Assembly: GCA_001949185.1 (NCBI GenBank)
Contig: BDGG01000004.1
Coordinates: 1,234,278-1,298,277, forward strand
Direction: 5' to 3'
Source: Ramazzottius varieornatus
Taxonomy: Eukaryota > Tardigrada > Eutardigrada > Parachela > Ramazzottiidae
Length of the DNA: 64,000 nucleotides
Below, piece by piece: positions 43,293-56,204 of the stretch. The position numbers were made by a program, and so were the translations under genes. Within the stretch, counting starts at the first letter, position 1. Each line of letters opens with the position of its first letter. The notes below the pieces were generated by a model, which searched no databases, was not told where the DNA came from, and was given only the letters and a program-made list of their open reading frames with translations.

Positions 43293-45619
43293 ATGTCGGT
43301 CATTCTAGAAACAACCATCGGAGACATCACCGTCGATCTGCACGTCGAGCAGCGTCCTAGAGGTAAGGATGTACTTTATAATCAACAGCGCTCTTCTTAT
43401 AAATCGTCTCTTTTCTTCCAGCCTGCTTGAACTTCCTGAAACTGTGTAAAGTCAAATACTACAACTATGCCGTCTTCTTCAACGTACAACGGGACTTCAT
43501 CGCGCAGACAGGCGATCCAACCGGAACGGGGAAAGGTGGAGAATCCGTTTTCAGGTAGGGTTCAGGAATGGATGTAAGGAAGGTGTTAGATTGGTATTCC
43601 GAGTATATCTGTGGTCGTAGTAAGCTGTACGGAGACCAGGCAGCTTTCTTCGAACCGGAAAAGATGCCACCGATGAAGCACGTATCGGTCGGGACGTTGT
43701 CTATGGCGAATAACGGGCATAGCATGCATGGATCGCAGTTTTTTGTTACGCTTTCGGAAAACTTGACATATCTCGACGATGTCCATACTGTCTTCGGACA
43801 AGTCACTGAAGGATTGGATGTACTGACCACCCTTAACGAAACCATTGTCGATGGAACTAACCGTCCGTACCAGGATATTCGGTATGTACATTGAAATCAA
43901 ACCGGAAGCATAATCTGCTCTCTGCCAGCCGGAAGTCATGGTAAATGTTGTAAATATGACTTCTCTATTACAGAATCAACCACACCGTGATACTAGACGA
44001 TCCCTTCCCCGATCCCCAGGGACTTAGAGTTCCTTCCAGATCGCCTTCGCCGACACCAGAGCAATTAGACGTAAGAATTTTCTAAAAACAAGTTGGAAGG
44101 AATTTCCTGCTGTGTATATGGATGGATACTGTATACGGTCGTGTTTTTACTTGCAGACAGGAAGGATTGCGCCTGGAGAGTCAGTGGAAGAGTATCGAGG
44201 AATGACTGCCGCCGAAATTGACGAAGCGATCCGCGAGAAGGAAGCTAGAGCACATGCCCAGATCCTAGAAATGGTATGAGAAGTGTGGCTAGGAAACATA
44301 CTGTAGTCAGTCATCTCTGTGCCGAAGAATGATGGTGAATGTTGTTGCTGTTTTAGGTGGGGGACCTACCTGATGCTGACGTTGCACCTCCTGACAACGT
44401 ACTGTTTGTTTGCAAACTGAACGCTGTTACTTCCGACGAGGACCTCTTCATCATCTTTTCCCGGTTTGGCCCTATCAAAAAGTAAGTTCCGTTTCAGCTT
44501 CGCTGTGGTCATGTGCACTGGTTCTTTAGAGGCCGCAGATCTGTAATTGACGGCTGGCTATTGTGTTCTGTAATTCCAGGTGTGAGGTGATTCGTGATCA
44601 GAAAACTGGCGAATCTCTTCAGTATGCTTTCGTTGAGTTCGAAAACGTAAGCAACTTCAGCTACTGTGCATCTACAGCATCGCTATTTAGCGGTAGCCTG
44701 TTACCTTTGTTTCTATTCCAGGAAGATGATTGCGCTAGTGCATACTTCAAGATGGACAACGTGCTTATCGACGATCGTCGCATCCATGTAGACTTCAGTC
44801 AATCTGTGTCCAGGCTGGACTGGGTCAAACATCGTAAGTACCAAGCTTCAAGTGTCGCTATTAGAACACTACAGTCTAGTCTCTGTGATGATTTATACAT
44901 GTTATCCACAGGAGGCAAACCAAACGGAAACGTCAACAGAAACCTTTCCGGACCGAGACAAGAAACGCGGCAACAGTCATCTTCGTCTCGACAACGCTCC
45001 AGCCATAACCATGACCGCCATGGACCTTCTTCATCGTCTTCCAAGAGAGACGGCAACCGTCGCGTCGAAAATCAAAAACCTAATTTCTCTGCGAGCTCTT
45101 CAGCGAGGTCAGGCGACAGTACCCGAGGACCTACTCGTAGACCTGATGACTCAAGACGGCAGAGAAGTCCATCACCGAGAAGGAAAAGCTCTCCTCACGA
45201 ACTAATTCACAGTATTCTGGTTAGTTTGTACTATAGCTAGATTGGAAGTTCGGCTATTCCACGTTCACCAATAACATCTTTTTCTTTCTCAGGGTCGTAA
45301 GAGATCCCCGAAAGCTCGACGGCGTGATCGCTCACCCGCAAGAATGAGTCGCAGTCGATCTCGAAAAGGCGGGCGAAGTAAGAGAAGGTCCTCATCGTCT
45401 TCTTCCTCTACGTCAGCATCCAGTTCCTCGCCTGCTCGAAGAAAAGACTTGTCACACCGGAGGGATGAACGTAACGGCAGCAAAGCATCGCGAAGAAGAA
45501 GGTCCTCATCCAGCTCGGACGACCGAAGAACCTACCGAACATCGAAAAAGCGGCGCTCAGCATCACGCGATGCCGATCGAAGAGAGAGGTCAGAAAAATC
45601 TAGGAATTATAGAACATAA
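43293..45619 (+). CDS. PPIL4: Peptidyl-prolyl isomerase-like 4 (cyclophilin + RRM)
   Basis: A nuclear cyclophilin of the spliceosome/transcription type. Ten exons: 43293-43362, 43422-43554, 43621-43881, 43974-44070, 44157-44273, 44357-44481, 44580-44646, 44722-44833, 44912-45219 and 45293-45619 (538 aa). The cyclophilin domain starts [20 protein letters not shown] and has [40 protein letters not shown] and [14 protein letters not shown]. The linker holds [13 protein letters not shown] and [20 protein letters not shown]. The RRM has [17 protein letters not shown] (RNP2 region) and [10 protein letters not shown] (RNP1 region). The tail is a long RS/SR-rich region. Skipping the last junction gives an alternative shorter end ([12 protein letters not shown], stop near 45238). 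Confidence 0.96.
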
Positions 45620-47542
45620 TTGTGAAAACACGTAATGGGATTTTCGTTGATTGTTTTGACATAATTATACATTCTTTTCCACTATTTTTTTAGAAATATC
45701 ATTTGTGGAGAGGGGAATCGACGTAGGCTTCGCAGAATGGAATTTCTCTAGCAATGATAACGTTGCGTGTGGTGTAAATATTTCTTCAGGTTGGTCGAGA
45801 AAGTCGAGGCAGACTTTGCATGTTTGGCAGAAGTTCAGAATAATATCCTAGATCATTACTTATCATCACAGATCAGAATGTGCAGACTTGATGTACGGCC
45901 TCGGCGGGTATTTAGAGCAGGAGGAGGCATCAGCAGGCTCTTAGACATCAACACGCAAATGACCAATCAATCTTGGCCAGTTGTGCCATATTGTGCAACG
46001 GAAGAATGCGACGACGTCGCCATCAGTTATCATTCTGTCTCTATTGAGTGTGCAGTTGAGTCATCGTTGTGGTAGACGAAGGAGAATTTACGAGCTAGCA
46101 CGGCGACCGGCCGACATGACTTCCGCTCGTCAAAAGAACGACAGCACACACATGCCACGGCGTTCTTTGCATGCCGTCCGGCCGTAAACATGAGCTAATT
46201 ATTTTGAAATAGACACGCCAGGCTATGAAGCTGCGGAGGAAGTTATGTTGGCCACATTGTGTGTTGGTGGATGTATGGCATCAACGATGGGAGTGGAACG
46301 GGGAGGAAGGAAAGGCTGTGCGGATTGTGTTTCGGGATGGTACCGAACCACCTTCTGGTCCACCTCAAGCATTGTCCCTATCACTGGGTTATCCCAGCTG
46401 AGATTTATACACAATAAAAGTCGACTCTTCTCCTTCGTTTCTCTTCATCTTCTTGTGATCAGTTTTCTCCAACCGCCGACGAAACAATTTTTTCAGGATG
46501 AAACGAGTCTGTACACAGTGTGTAATTTTCGTAAAGACCGCGCCTAGCATATTACCGTATCGTGCTTTCTGAGTTTCGTGTTTTTTTTAGAACAGGCTGT
46601 GTTTTCCAGTATGTTACTCAGATACGCGTTCGAGGACCACGGACTTTGCACTGCTGAGATAAAGGCTGTAACTGGTTCGAGGAAGAAGAATGGTGTTCGA
46701 GTGGCGCATCAAACAGCGACGCACAGTTGCTTGTGCGCAATTTATTTTCAGGGACCAGGGTGACCTTTCTTCTTCTGTGGATCTCGTTCGTATTGTGGGA
46801 TGAATTTGACTTTTCGCTCAGTGCCGAACATAAACAAAGAAGGAGCGATAATTGCCAGTAATGAATTGCTGCATGCAAGTTGACAGTGAGGAGGAAATGA
46901 TAGCAAGTGGGCGGAGGTGTATCACGCTTTAGTGCTTTCCTCCTGCGTCGATCGATCTGACGATCCAGCAGCCCAACAGTAATCACTGTCCACATCGATT
47001 CGTTGAGCTCGAGGCTGGATCACGGGATGACTTCTCGCGGGGCACATTAATGATGGATGGTACTTAACAGTTACAAAAATGTTGCAATCTTTTCGCGCGA
47101 TCTTTTGAGCGGCGCATGCATGCCGCTGCATGGTACAATGTCCTCTTTACTCGCTAATTACAGCACCCCCTTTGACTGCTGAACATGCCGGCAAAATAAT
47201 TGAATGAGCAGCGCTGGCCTTTCTCCCCATCTCGGTAGGAAGATAATAAGAACTTACAGTAAAATCGAGCGTGAAGAGAAATGTGCAAATTGAGCGTTTA
47301 ACGCCGCATGTCTTCACCGTTTTAAGGTGAGCGCTAATGATCTTCCTCGTATCAGTGACCTATAACTACCCTGCCATACGCGACCGTTGCCGGTCCCTTC
47401 GATGTTCCACTCGACAACCGAACCGACTGATAGTTCTCTCCGTTATCTGCGAGATCCCGAAAGCGTTCATCTCGACTGCGTAGATTGTGACACTATCATA
47501 AACAGGGATGTGGGCAAATCATTTGAGCCAGATCATTTGAGC

Positions 47543-47620
47543 CAGATCATTTTTCGAAGTGGTGCATACCCTCAGTTTGTACCAATGGAAACGTGCGCCA
47601 CTTGAAAGCAACGATCCGGT
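47543..47620. repeat. Hairpin repeat family A, copy 3
   Basis: Arms GATCATTTTTCGAAGTGGTGCA and CGTGCGCCACTTGAAAGC followed by ACGATCCGG, with the centre CAGTTTGTACCAATGG. Confidence 0.7.
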
Positions 47621-48320
47621 TCGTCACTCTGAGCCACTTTTCTCGTTTGTTTTCTGTAAGGATCGGACCGGACGATTGTGCTAACTTACCATTTTCACTT
47701 CTAACTAGTTCCTGCACGGCCAGTTTGGCAAGATTGATTTTACAAAAGACCGCAAGGCATGCAATTAGAATTAAAAGCTGCAGAATGGATCGAGCCAGCA
47801 CACGGCCAACAAATTGTAGCTTTTGCCGTGGCCCATACCAGCTGCTACCTCTAATTTGCCGTCTTCATTAATGCGGCTCTAATAACAAGGCGCTTCGTAG
47901 CGCTGCAGTGCTCATGGAGGGATGGTACGCTGTGGCACCACCAAATACCAGCAACTGTAGTGGGCAACGCCCATATGCAAAGCTGAGCCGTTCATGCTTG
48001 AGAATTCTTCTACGCTGTCCAACGTGACGAAGCTACTGCAAAGTAAATCGAGACAAGTCAGGGTTGAAAAACCATTATTTGAACGCTGAATGGCTGGCAG
48101 GCTTTGGAACACAAACCAGCTGTCAAATCTTCTTGATTTGGTTGAGCTGTTGATTGGCCAGGTCACCGTAACAATTGTATTCGCCTGATATTACGCTCGT
48201 GGTACGCCGGCCCGGACAATTTAAGCTACAGCTTGAACTGAAAAAGTATAACCATAAGTTTACTCACTATGGACAACTTTTATGACACTTATTACTGCGG
48301 TATCATAGAGATGTAACACA

Positions 48321-48394
48321 CAGATCGTCGTCACAAGTGGCGCTCGTCTCCAGTGTTATTGGCTGAAGCATGCGCCACTAGGAAAAACGATCTG
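48321..48394. repeat. Hairpin repeat family A, copy 4
   Basis: Arms CAGATCGTCGTCACAAGTGG and ATGCGCCACTAGGAAAAACG followed by ATCTG, with the centre CCAGTGTTATTGGCTGAAG (inverted orientation). Confidence 0.75.
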
Positions 48395-48920
48395 GGTGAA
48401 CTCATACACCGAAGTCAGATTTCAGGACGATTTTGACATTTCTGTGAAAGGTGTTCTCGTATTGTTTCTGGTTCAACAAAAGTATGTATACCTGTACCGG
48501 CTGATAATTTGGATTGTATGTGGTCATGTAAACCTATCATAATAACCAGCGTGAAGTGGAGAAGGTGACAGATAACCTGATGGAAATTGTTCGATAAGGA
48601 CAACAACACGCTGCACTCCATGCCTGGATCATCGGCATGGGCACAAGTAGCTTTAAATTAGTCTCACTTTACGCTCTTCGTCAGTCGACAGCAAAATTCC
48701 TACAAAGCGGCAGACGCTTTAAAATTATCCTACAATCGCTCACACAGCGGTGGGTCTTCGGTGACTTCCTCCACCGCGAACACCGAATCGGTCTATCTAA
48801 ATGATTAAAGACATTTGTTCTCCATTATTGTTTCTCAGCAGGATATCTGTAGAATTTTATTCCTCGGTGTCGATGTATGTACCAACACTTCTTGAAAGGC
48901 CGGCTAACCAAGCGTACAAA

Positions 48921-48988
48921 ATCTTTCCACTTCAAGTGGCGCAGCTTTCCAGCCAACAACAACGAATACATGCGCCAGTTGAAATGTT
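48921..48988. repeat. Hairpin repeat family A, copy 5
   Basis: Arms TTCAAGTGGCGCA and TGCGCCAGTTGAAA with the centre CCAGCCAACAACAACGAA. Confidence 0.7.
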
Positions 48989-49985
48989 GCAGGTTTCATT
49001 CGCCGTCCTCCTCGTCTTTGCACTGATATATTCGACCGCATGAGCTGACCTTTCAAGCCAGCAAGGGTCGAAGTTTGTAGCACCCAAGAGACTCTTGTCG
49101 ATTCATCCAATGTGAGGATAAAAGATTTCGGCGACGGATACGTTTACAGGCAATTGCCCAAGGCAGGATGATATATTTTGATAGCGATAAATGAAGGAGA
49201 AAATTGCGTCAAATCAGTGAGCATTTCCGCTTGGGTCGCTCGCGACCGTATGCTCAACTGAGCCGCCGCTCCTCCGCGTGCACGTATCATCTCTTTTCAT
49301 ATGCAGAGCGTCAGAATTTGACTTTTGCAATATGTATTGATGATGGAGTACGAGTATAGAGGGATGGAAGGGAGGCCAAAGGCCGCACCATCGTTGTTGG
49401 CTAAAGCGTCGAAAATTAATTTAACCTTTGGATGTCGGATACGGCGCATCCAGTCGATGCCTCCAGTCGATGTCTGATTATTCAGTTTATTCTCGGTATC
49501 ATGATTTGACGGGATCGCATCACTGATCTGATCATGGTGCGAGATGATTGCGCGATGTGCCATCACCATCATCGATGATAATTCCCAATGAAGCGATTAC
49601 CACTGCGATTCACTCCGTAGTTACACAAGTGCTTTCTTCATGGGCCGCTCACAGCTCAAATATAACAATGTCTAGCTTGACCACTAGCTTAGCGTCGTCG
49701 TTCAGGCTTAACGAGCCCAGGAAGTTTAGAGAAACCACAAAACCTATCTAAACGTAATCTGGAAGAGACGATCGGCTTATGTGAAGACCTCGGGCAAAGA
49801 GTCACCCATATGAGTTCGCGCACGAAGTAAATATCGGGAAGAAGCCAGCAGAAAACAGTCGTATTCGTATATGAGAAAAGTGTTCGGAAAATTTTCTCGC
49901 CTTGAGATAGAGCGTCTGCGGTTTCCCGGAATGAATTTATCATTCACGAAGGCTCGTGGAACCGACATGGAACGTTGTTAAACGA

Positions 49986-50060
49986 ATTCACCCAAATGGC
50001 GCACGTTCTCAGTGTCATAAACTGAGCGAGTGCGCCAGCTTGAAAACGATCTGAGTGAAT
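49986..50060. repeat. Hairpin repeat family A, copy 6
   Basis: Arms ATTCACCCAAATGGCGCACG and TGCGCCAGCTTGAAAACGAT, ending CTGAGTGAAT, so the outer ATTCAC/GTGAAT pair is preserved. Confidence 0.75.
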
Positions 50061-50812
50061 CCACTTACCAACGTCCCAAATCTTTTCAGCCGAGGTTTTG
50101 AGTGGTTCAATGTTGGACAACCGCACGAAATTTATCCGCAATCCTCGATAGATGTGATGGATATAAAAGGGGGCACAAAGCTTGTCCTGGATGCTTGGTC
50201 GGGAAAATGATAGTAAATTGGCAGCAATCATCTTCTCAACCCCATCATTATCTTACACTCTGGCGCAGGAATACAAGGCAAACACATCGAATGCTCGTAT
50301 GGAGATTTCTGAAGAATGTAAAGCTCGATGAGCTGTATCCTACACGCAAAGCTCCATTAATGACGATCAAACTCGCGCGAGTACTCTGTCTGATTCCACG
50401 ACTTTTCATCAGATGATGCAGATGCATAGATTGAGGCCAAATTTGTCTACATAGCTTCTTCGGTTCTCCCCATCAACTTCGCGCACGCTCAATCTCATCC
50501 CATTAAAATCCTGACTGAATTCGAAGGCAAATACCAACTTGCCGAACCCTACAATTAAAGGTCATCATTTCCTAAGATCGACGCTGTCAGATGCAGTTTC
50601 CCATCATAATGGATTTTCATTTTGAATTATCTTTCAAGTGAGAATCATCTGCGGATATTTTTATTCAAAATTTATTGCGCGGCGTGAAACTTATTTTTTT
50701 CGATAAGCCGAATATCGTATTCGGCCACATCCAAATATAATATTGACTATCGTAAGCCAATGAAAATACAACGTCGAAAAAATAATGGAATAAAAGAATG
50801 TGGAGATTATCA

Positions 50813-52930
50813 TCAGCGTATTCTGTTATCGTTGACTTGAATGTGAGAGACCGGCTTGGCGTTGAGCGGACTTCCGTGTGAAGAGAGATACATATTTTGT
50901 GGACTAGTGGCTGAATGATCGTGGTGCTGGTGGGGATGTTGTGGACTGTGAGCGAGGTCGCCGTTTACCTTTCCGCTATGCTGCACTGTCGAAGACATCA
51001 GTTTGCCGTTGTTTCCACCTGTCGTGGGTGCTTTGGCTTTGATGGCTTCCACTTCATCGATATTCTCAATGTGGGTCTTCTTATGCTTGGCTAAATGGTC
51101 GGAGCGCATGAATCGCTTGTTGCATTTGGGTTCTTCACAAGCGAAGCGTTTTTCCCCTGCAATACAAAAACACATTATTCCGTATGGTTAATTTAAGATA
51201 ACTTCATTGTCTCACCCTTAGGTAAATCGTCATGCTTCCCTTCTTCTAATTTTTTTTCTTCAAGAGAGAAACAAGCATGTTTGTTGCAGAGTATACGAAC
51301 AAGGGTTCTATATGGGACGACGGCAAATGCATTCACCGAGATCTTTTTCCAAGTGGCGCACGCATCAAGCCAAAGAAGTGAGAACGTGCGCCATGGGGAG
51401 AGATCCTGTTGAGTCTTATGCTCCCGAGTGGCGCACGCTTCCAGCTAATAATATCGAAACGTGCGCCACTTGAGATAACGATCCGGGTGAAATGATTTGC
51501 CGACATCCCATATGTTACATAGGGGAAAAATGAATTAATGGTTGCCGACAGCCGAGAGTTACCAAAGAAGACGAGAGATAAAAACTTACTTTACCTGTGT
51601 GTGTTCGAAGGTGTCGTTGTAGTTCATCGGAGCGGGTGAAGCGTTTACCGCAGTACAGCCAATTGCAGACAAAGGGCCGTTCACCGGTGTGCCAGCGTAG
51701 ATGGGCTTTCAGATGTGACGTCTTGTTGTAGACCTTTCCACACCCCGGGATATGGCAGTTGTGGAGGTTCTTCTTGCGGAGGTGAGCCCCGGCCGGTCCC
51801 AGTCGTTCGATCTCCCCACAGTTGGGGCAGTCACAGGTGGAGCGACCGGTGTAGCGGCGAGTCGTCCGCGAGTTGACCGTGCTAGCCAGCGCGGCGTTGC
51901 CTGGTCCCGCTTGAAGAAATGCGCTACCGGTTGAAGCTGGAGCGAAGCTGGCGTGCGGACCACTGGTAGCACCGGCACTGACCATCATGGATTTATAGTC
52001 GGGGAAGAGTCCCAGGTGTGAATTGACCAGGTTGTTGTATTCGGCATAATTACCAGGCAGGTTGATCGGTGACTGATGATGGTAGGCAGCACCGGCCGAG
52101 CTGGCTGAATTGACGTGATGGTTGAGATGGCCGTTGAGAGCTGAATGGGGTTCGCTGGCGGACATCCAGGCGGCGGACTGGGCCGCTGGTGAATTATACA
52201 GGCTGTTGTAGGAGTCCCACAGTTGACTTCCCACTTCGGCCTTGATGGAGCTCAGACCGTTGACGGCGCTCTGGCCGGGAAATGACCAGGATTCCATCAT
52301 GGGGTAGGAATGCTGCATGCGGCTATACATGGCTGCTTGGGTGGTGACGTTCTGGTTGCTATTTCCGGTGGAACTGGACTGGGTCGCTGCGCTGCTGGAT
52401 GACTGGCTGAACATATCCAAGGACAGCGGTCCTTGGTGGGAGCAATTAAAACGACGTAAATCAATGGCTTGCTGGGAATAATTCAATTTCGGTGGTGATA
52501 AATCACAATTAGCACTTGTTGATAATAAACAACTTTGCTTATTCGATAAAGATACACTTTCGATATTGGACGACGGCTGATCAAAGGTCACGGCGGAAGC
52601 GTGACGAGAATGCGGCGGAGCTGCTGGCGAAGAAAATTGTAAGGAGGATGTGGTGGGGAATCTTCGTCTGGATAACTTCAAGTGTGACTGGGAGGAAGAG
52701 GACAATGATGATGATGGTAGGGCTAATGTTTCCTGCTGCAGATGCTGCTGTGAAGGAGGCTGTAAGACTGTCGAAGGAGGAGGACGTGGGGGCGGCGGAT
52801 GTCTAGTGGATATGGTGGTACTGTAGGTGCTGCTACGGCCGATGGCGGCCTGAGCTAAAGGCGGAGGCGTTTTGTTGCTCAAGCGTCGACATTGGGCTGA
52901 TAAGAGTGAAAGAGGCGTTGTATATCCCTC
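50813..52930 (-). CDS. Sp-family zinc-finger transcription factor, Sp8/Sp9-type (first exon not found)
   Basis: Sp factors bind GC/GT boxes. Sp8/Sp9 proteins act in limb and head patterning. Exons 52930-51595 and 51156-50813 are joined in phase. The larger starts after a strong acceptor with the Sp box ([13 protein letters not shown]), then a Ser/Gln/His-rich region with the ordered patches [17 protein letters not shown] and [12 protein letters not shown]. The Buttonhead box [20 protein letters not shown] follows, then three C2H2 fingers ([38 protein letters not shown] and [19 protein letters not shown]). The RKKNLHNCH linker and Btd form favour Sp8/9 over Sp1-4. At least one upstream coding exon with the start is missing and may lie far upstream. 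The intron between finger exons carries two family A repeats. Confidence 0.9.
51331..51414. repeat. Hairpin repeat family A, copy 7 (Sp8/9 intron)
   Basis: Arms ATTCACCGAGATCTTTTTCC followed by AAGTGGCGCACGC, and GAACGTGCGCCATGGGGAG followed by AGATCCTGTTGAG. Confidence 0.75.
51421..51490. repeat. Hairpin repeat family A, copy 8 (Sp8/9 intron)
   Basis: Arms CCGAGTGGCGCACGCTT and AACGTGCGCCACTTGAGATA followed by ACGATCCGGGTGA, with the centre CCAGCTAATAATATCG. Adjacent to copy 7, the two form a near-tandem pair. Confidence 0.75.
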
Positions 52931-54082
52931 CTAGACCACAGAAAGAATAGCTGCTATAATCACGGATGACGCCCATTTTTACGCGTCAAGCGCCTCTTCA
53001 CACTGGCGCAGAGTTCGCCCTCGTACAATTTCCACCTTCGTGTTGCCACATTGGTAAGATATTATACGTATTGTATCAGTGAGAAAACATGGCTCTTGAT
53101 AGTAACGTTGACAGTGCAAATGCGGTGGAGGTTGTAGATAAGCCCCGCTAATCACCGATATTTTTTCGACACCACGAACCCATCTCTTTATATGAGGAGG
53201 AGAAAGACCTGCCCATAGCCCAGCCCAGCCACATACTCCCACTATCTTTCAAATCTTATAATTAGACCGAAAATTGACCTTATTTAAAGACACAAAATTA
53301 CCCTGTTTGATTTCTTGACGTGCATGACTGAGTTTACGAACACATTTCCAGAAGACAGCAAACTTCGGAAAAGAGCAAAAGCAAATCTCACTCAAGTTTA
53401 TCCTGAAACTTATCCTAGATTAAGTAAAACCATTTGTTAGCCCTTAAGAGTTTTTAGCTCGAAGCACGAAGTTTCGATATTGTCTGCAACAATGACGAGG
53501 AAAAGATTTGGCCGTTTCCAGCGGTGTGAGGTCACTTTGAGGTTATACGGACGATCTTCAAGCTGCGCTTTGAAGAAATCTAGCTGCCGGTAGGCGACTG
53601 TGTGAAGAATAATTAATGGGAGGAAATTATTGTAGCTGGATAGATTTCAATGGTATTGAGGGAATTTCACTCTTGACTTAGAGAGCTGCGCTTACTGTTC
53701 AAAGTGCAAATGATCCACCCTATATAGTATCCACCATCAACACCCATTTCCACCCACATGCAACCGCCCTATTTGACTTTTTCACAACATCGGCCACATA
53801 TTCATAATGCTTCTCTAGATATCTCCGACAACAATAGCCATATCGACCATCAAACTTGAGGTCTCCTCGATTAATCTCAGCCATTTATGCGAGGCTGTGT
53901 ATTCATGCGTGCAGGAAGGCCGCCGACATCGTTTCTTTCCCAGTCTATGCTCGAAATTCCGCTCTTTCAACTAATCCTACTTGTAAATGAAGCTCTAGCC
54001 TTCTCTTCGTCGAACAAATAACTTTGCTGATATTTTGACCATCTTGAAAAACATGTGGGAGTTGGGCAAATAAGCATAATTC

Positions 54083-54156
54083 GATCGCCATCTCAAGCGG
54101 CGCACCTTTTCGTTGTTATCGGCCGTTGGCGTGCGCCACTTGCAAAACGTTCTGGC
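54083..54156. repeat. Hairpin repeat family A, copy 9
   Basis: Arms CTCAAGCGGCGCACC and GGCGTGCGCCACTTGCAAAA followed by CGTTCTGG, with the centre CGTTGTTATCGGCCG (inverted orientation). Confidence 0.7.
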
Positions 54157-56116
54157 TCGTTCCATTTGCCCGTTTTTTGAATTGAACAGGAGTGTTCTTC
54201 GTCTTGCATTGCTTTCAGTCTCAAGTTAACCTCTGACAATGACAGAGCAGATTCTTGCTGTTCGAAAAATTCGTGATCATGCACCCGGAAGCTAGATAGA
54301 CGGAAGGGCGTGGAGGACTTGTGATGGGATGCATATGGCGCTGGCTGGAAAATCACAGAGCAGATTCACCGTGCGCGAACAGCTACGATAGAACTCCCGC
54401 GGCTATGAGCACGGTACTTATTAGCTCCTGGTTGGCTAGGGAATCCCTTCTGCCATGTAATTTACAATGTAAACCACCATCCCTCGACATCACATCCAAC
54501 TAGCCGGTATCGCATATCACTCGACCGTTCGGCGATACCCTCGCCCTGTGATGGATGCAAAATAGTCATTAAATGGCAACATTAATTGTCTCCAAAGGAT
54601 ACACTATCGTCAGGCCCGCAGCAACCCATCAAAATCGGCGGCGCAGTCCGAACATAACGACTAGCTTCCTGTTAGAAATTTATACTTATCTCGTTGCTCA
54701 ATTAATCGTTGGGTTGCTCTTCAGATTAAAACTCTGACTTACCGAGAGAACCTCTTCACCCTTACATACAGACAGCAGACAAATTTACTGAATCTAAATT
54801 TGTCGCGAAACTCGAATCGACATCTCATGTACTACAAAAGATTTTTCCTTTAACGCTGGTGGTTTCCCGCGTGTGAGCTCTTCCTTGGTTCTCCATACTG
54901 CACTAACTTAGTATCGGCTTTGTTTGCTGTGATTTGCGTTGATGGAGTTCTCTGTTTGCACGTTCTTAATAGAGAAAGAATGATAATTGGGCGTATGCAA
55001 ACAGCTACTTCCTTGTTCGACCACTGAAGACCGTCCAACCGAAAGTTAGAGTAGACCGTACTTTAGTTTTAATTTGAAAGTATATTTGTCGGTTTAGTTC
55101 AGTGTAGATGTGAAATACTAGGGAGACAAAGATCGAAGAAGGGGTACACTGTCAGCGAAGCGCGTACCGCGCGCGTTGATGAGGGCACAGTGGAGGTGAG
55201 GGTGAAACAAAGACCTGTCCTGAAGTCGACCGCTTGCTTTGATGAACTCACTCGAGTGCGAGCTTTTTTCCTGATTGTAAAGGTAATAAGGACAACCAGC
55301 TCTGAGAAACACTTATAACCTTGGGAAGAATTATAACAGCCAGAGATCGTTAATGCTCATTCCAACCAAGCCGGTAATGAAGCCCGACCAGCTAGAGGGA
55401 AGCAAAGAAACTTATGATGGCATTCCATTCAGCATTATTCAGCGGGAGTTCCGCAGGTAAAAAAGGCAACTTGACAAACGGAACAATAGCGGCCCTGTAT
55501 TAATCACCGGAGAAAAGGAAGGGAAAATGTAATGCGGAGATGCTGAGGAAATGATTGAATTAGCCGGTCATGAAGGCCGCTCAATCTCTCTGGCTTAGAC
55601 GGCCTCGTATGAATCGACGCATGGTGTCCTCGCTGGCAAGTAATTGTCTTTAACAGCTACGGAGAAGATGCCGTGTTAATTAAGCCGCTGATGACTGGCC
55701 AAGCTCGAGGGAACGTGGGGTAAGATGAGTTGCCTACCAGTTGTCAAATGCGCCAGCTTCTGTCAAACTGGCCCATTCGGATGAGCTTGATCGATGTCCG
55801 GCCAGCGGGACCATCACGTCTGAATGTTCACTGCCGAAGTTATTCTGCGCAACCAAAGCTTCCTTGGTCTGGGCGTCTCTTCGTCTACCTTGTTCTAATG
55901 ATATTTCCTGTCGGATATTTTCCGCTGGGAGAAAAACGACTGTTTTTCGTTAATTTCGCCCAGTCATTCTGATGACTTTACTGCCAACAGACTTTTTCAT
56001 ACTAGTTGTTTTGGCTCAGAAAACATCGGCCAGACGTTCGTCGAAAGCGACAGTTTCAGGTTCACGTAACTCTTTCTAGAATAAGATGGTCGATAAATTC
56101 AATAGCTGGGCGAATG

Positions 56117-56204
56117 AACCAGCCCTGATCGTTTTCCGAAGTGGCGCACTCTTTGAGCCTATAACAACGAGAGGTTACGCCACTCGGGAAAACGGTCCGG
56201 TTCA
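56117..56204. repeat. Hairpin repeat family A, copy 10
   Basis: The longest preserved copy: outer GAACC...GGTTC, then GATCGTTTTCCGAAGTGGCG and TTACGCCACTCGGGAAAACG, with the centre GAGCCTATAACAACGAGAG. Confidence 0.75.

Larger units (their letters stand above)
45620..50812. other. 5.2-kb region without recognised genes (PPIL4 to Sp8/9)
   Basis: I find no splice-consistent gene here. Open frames up to 125 codons (for example 46245-46547 and 46618-46995) lie on both strands and show no family features. A conventional AATAAA near 46409 follows a short frame (VRIVFRDGTEPPSG) that might be a terminal exon, but no partner exons were found. The region contains four copies of the family A hairpin and a short direct duplication ATCATTTGAGCCAG at 47.52 kb. 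Cis-regulatory content for the Sp8/9 gene is a reasonable guess. Confidence 0.4.

Noticed and set aside
46245-46547. 100-codon frame with several Cys near 46.3 kb
   Set aside because: Not spliceable to any partner exon, overlaps an open frame on the other strand, no family match.
52516-52806. 96-codon plus-strand open frame overlapping the Sp8/9 gene
   Set aside because: It is the antisense shadow of the low-complexity Ser/Pro coding region.
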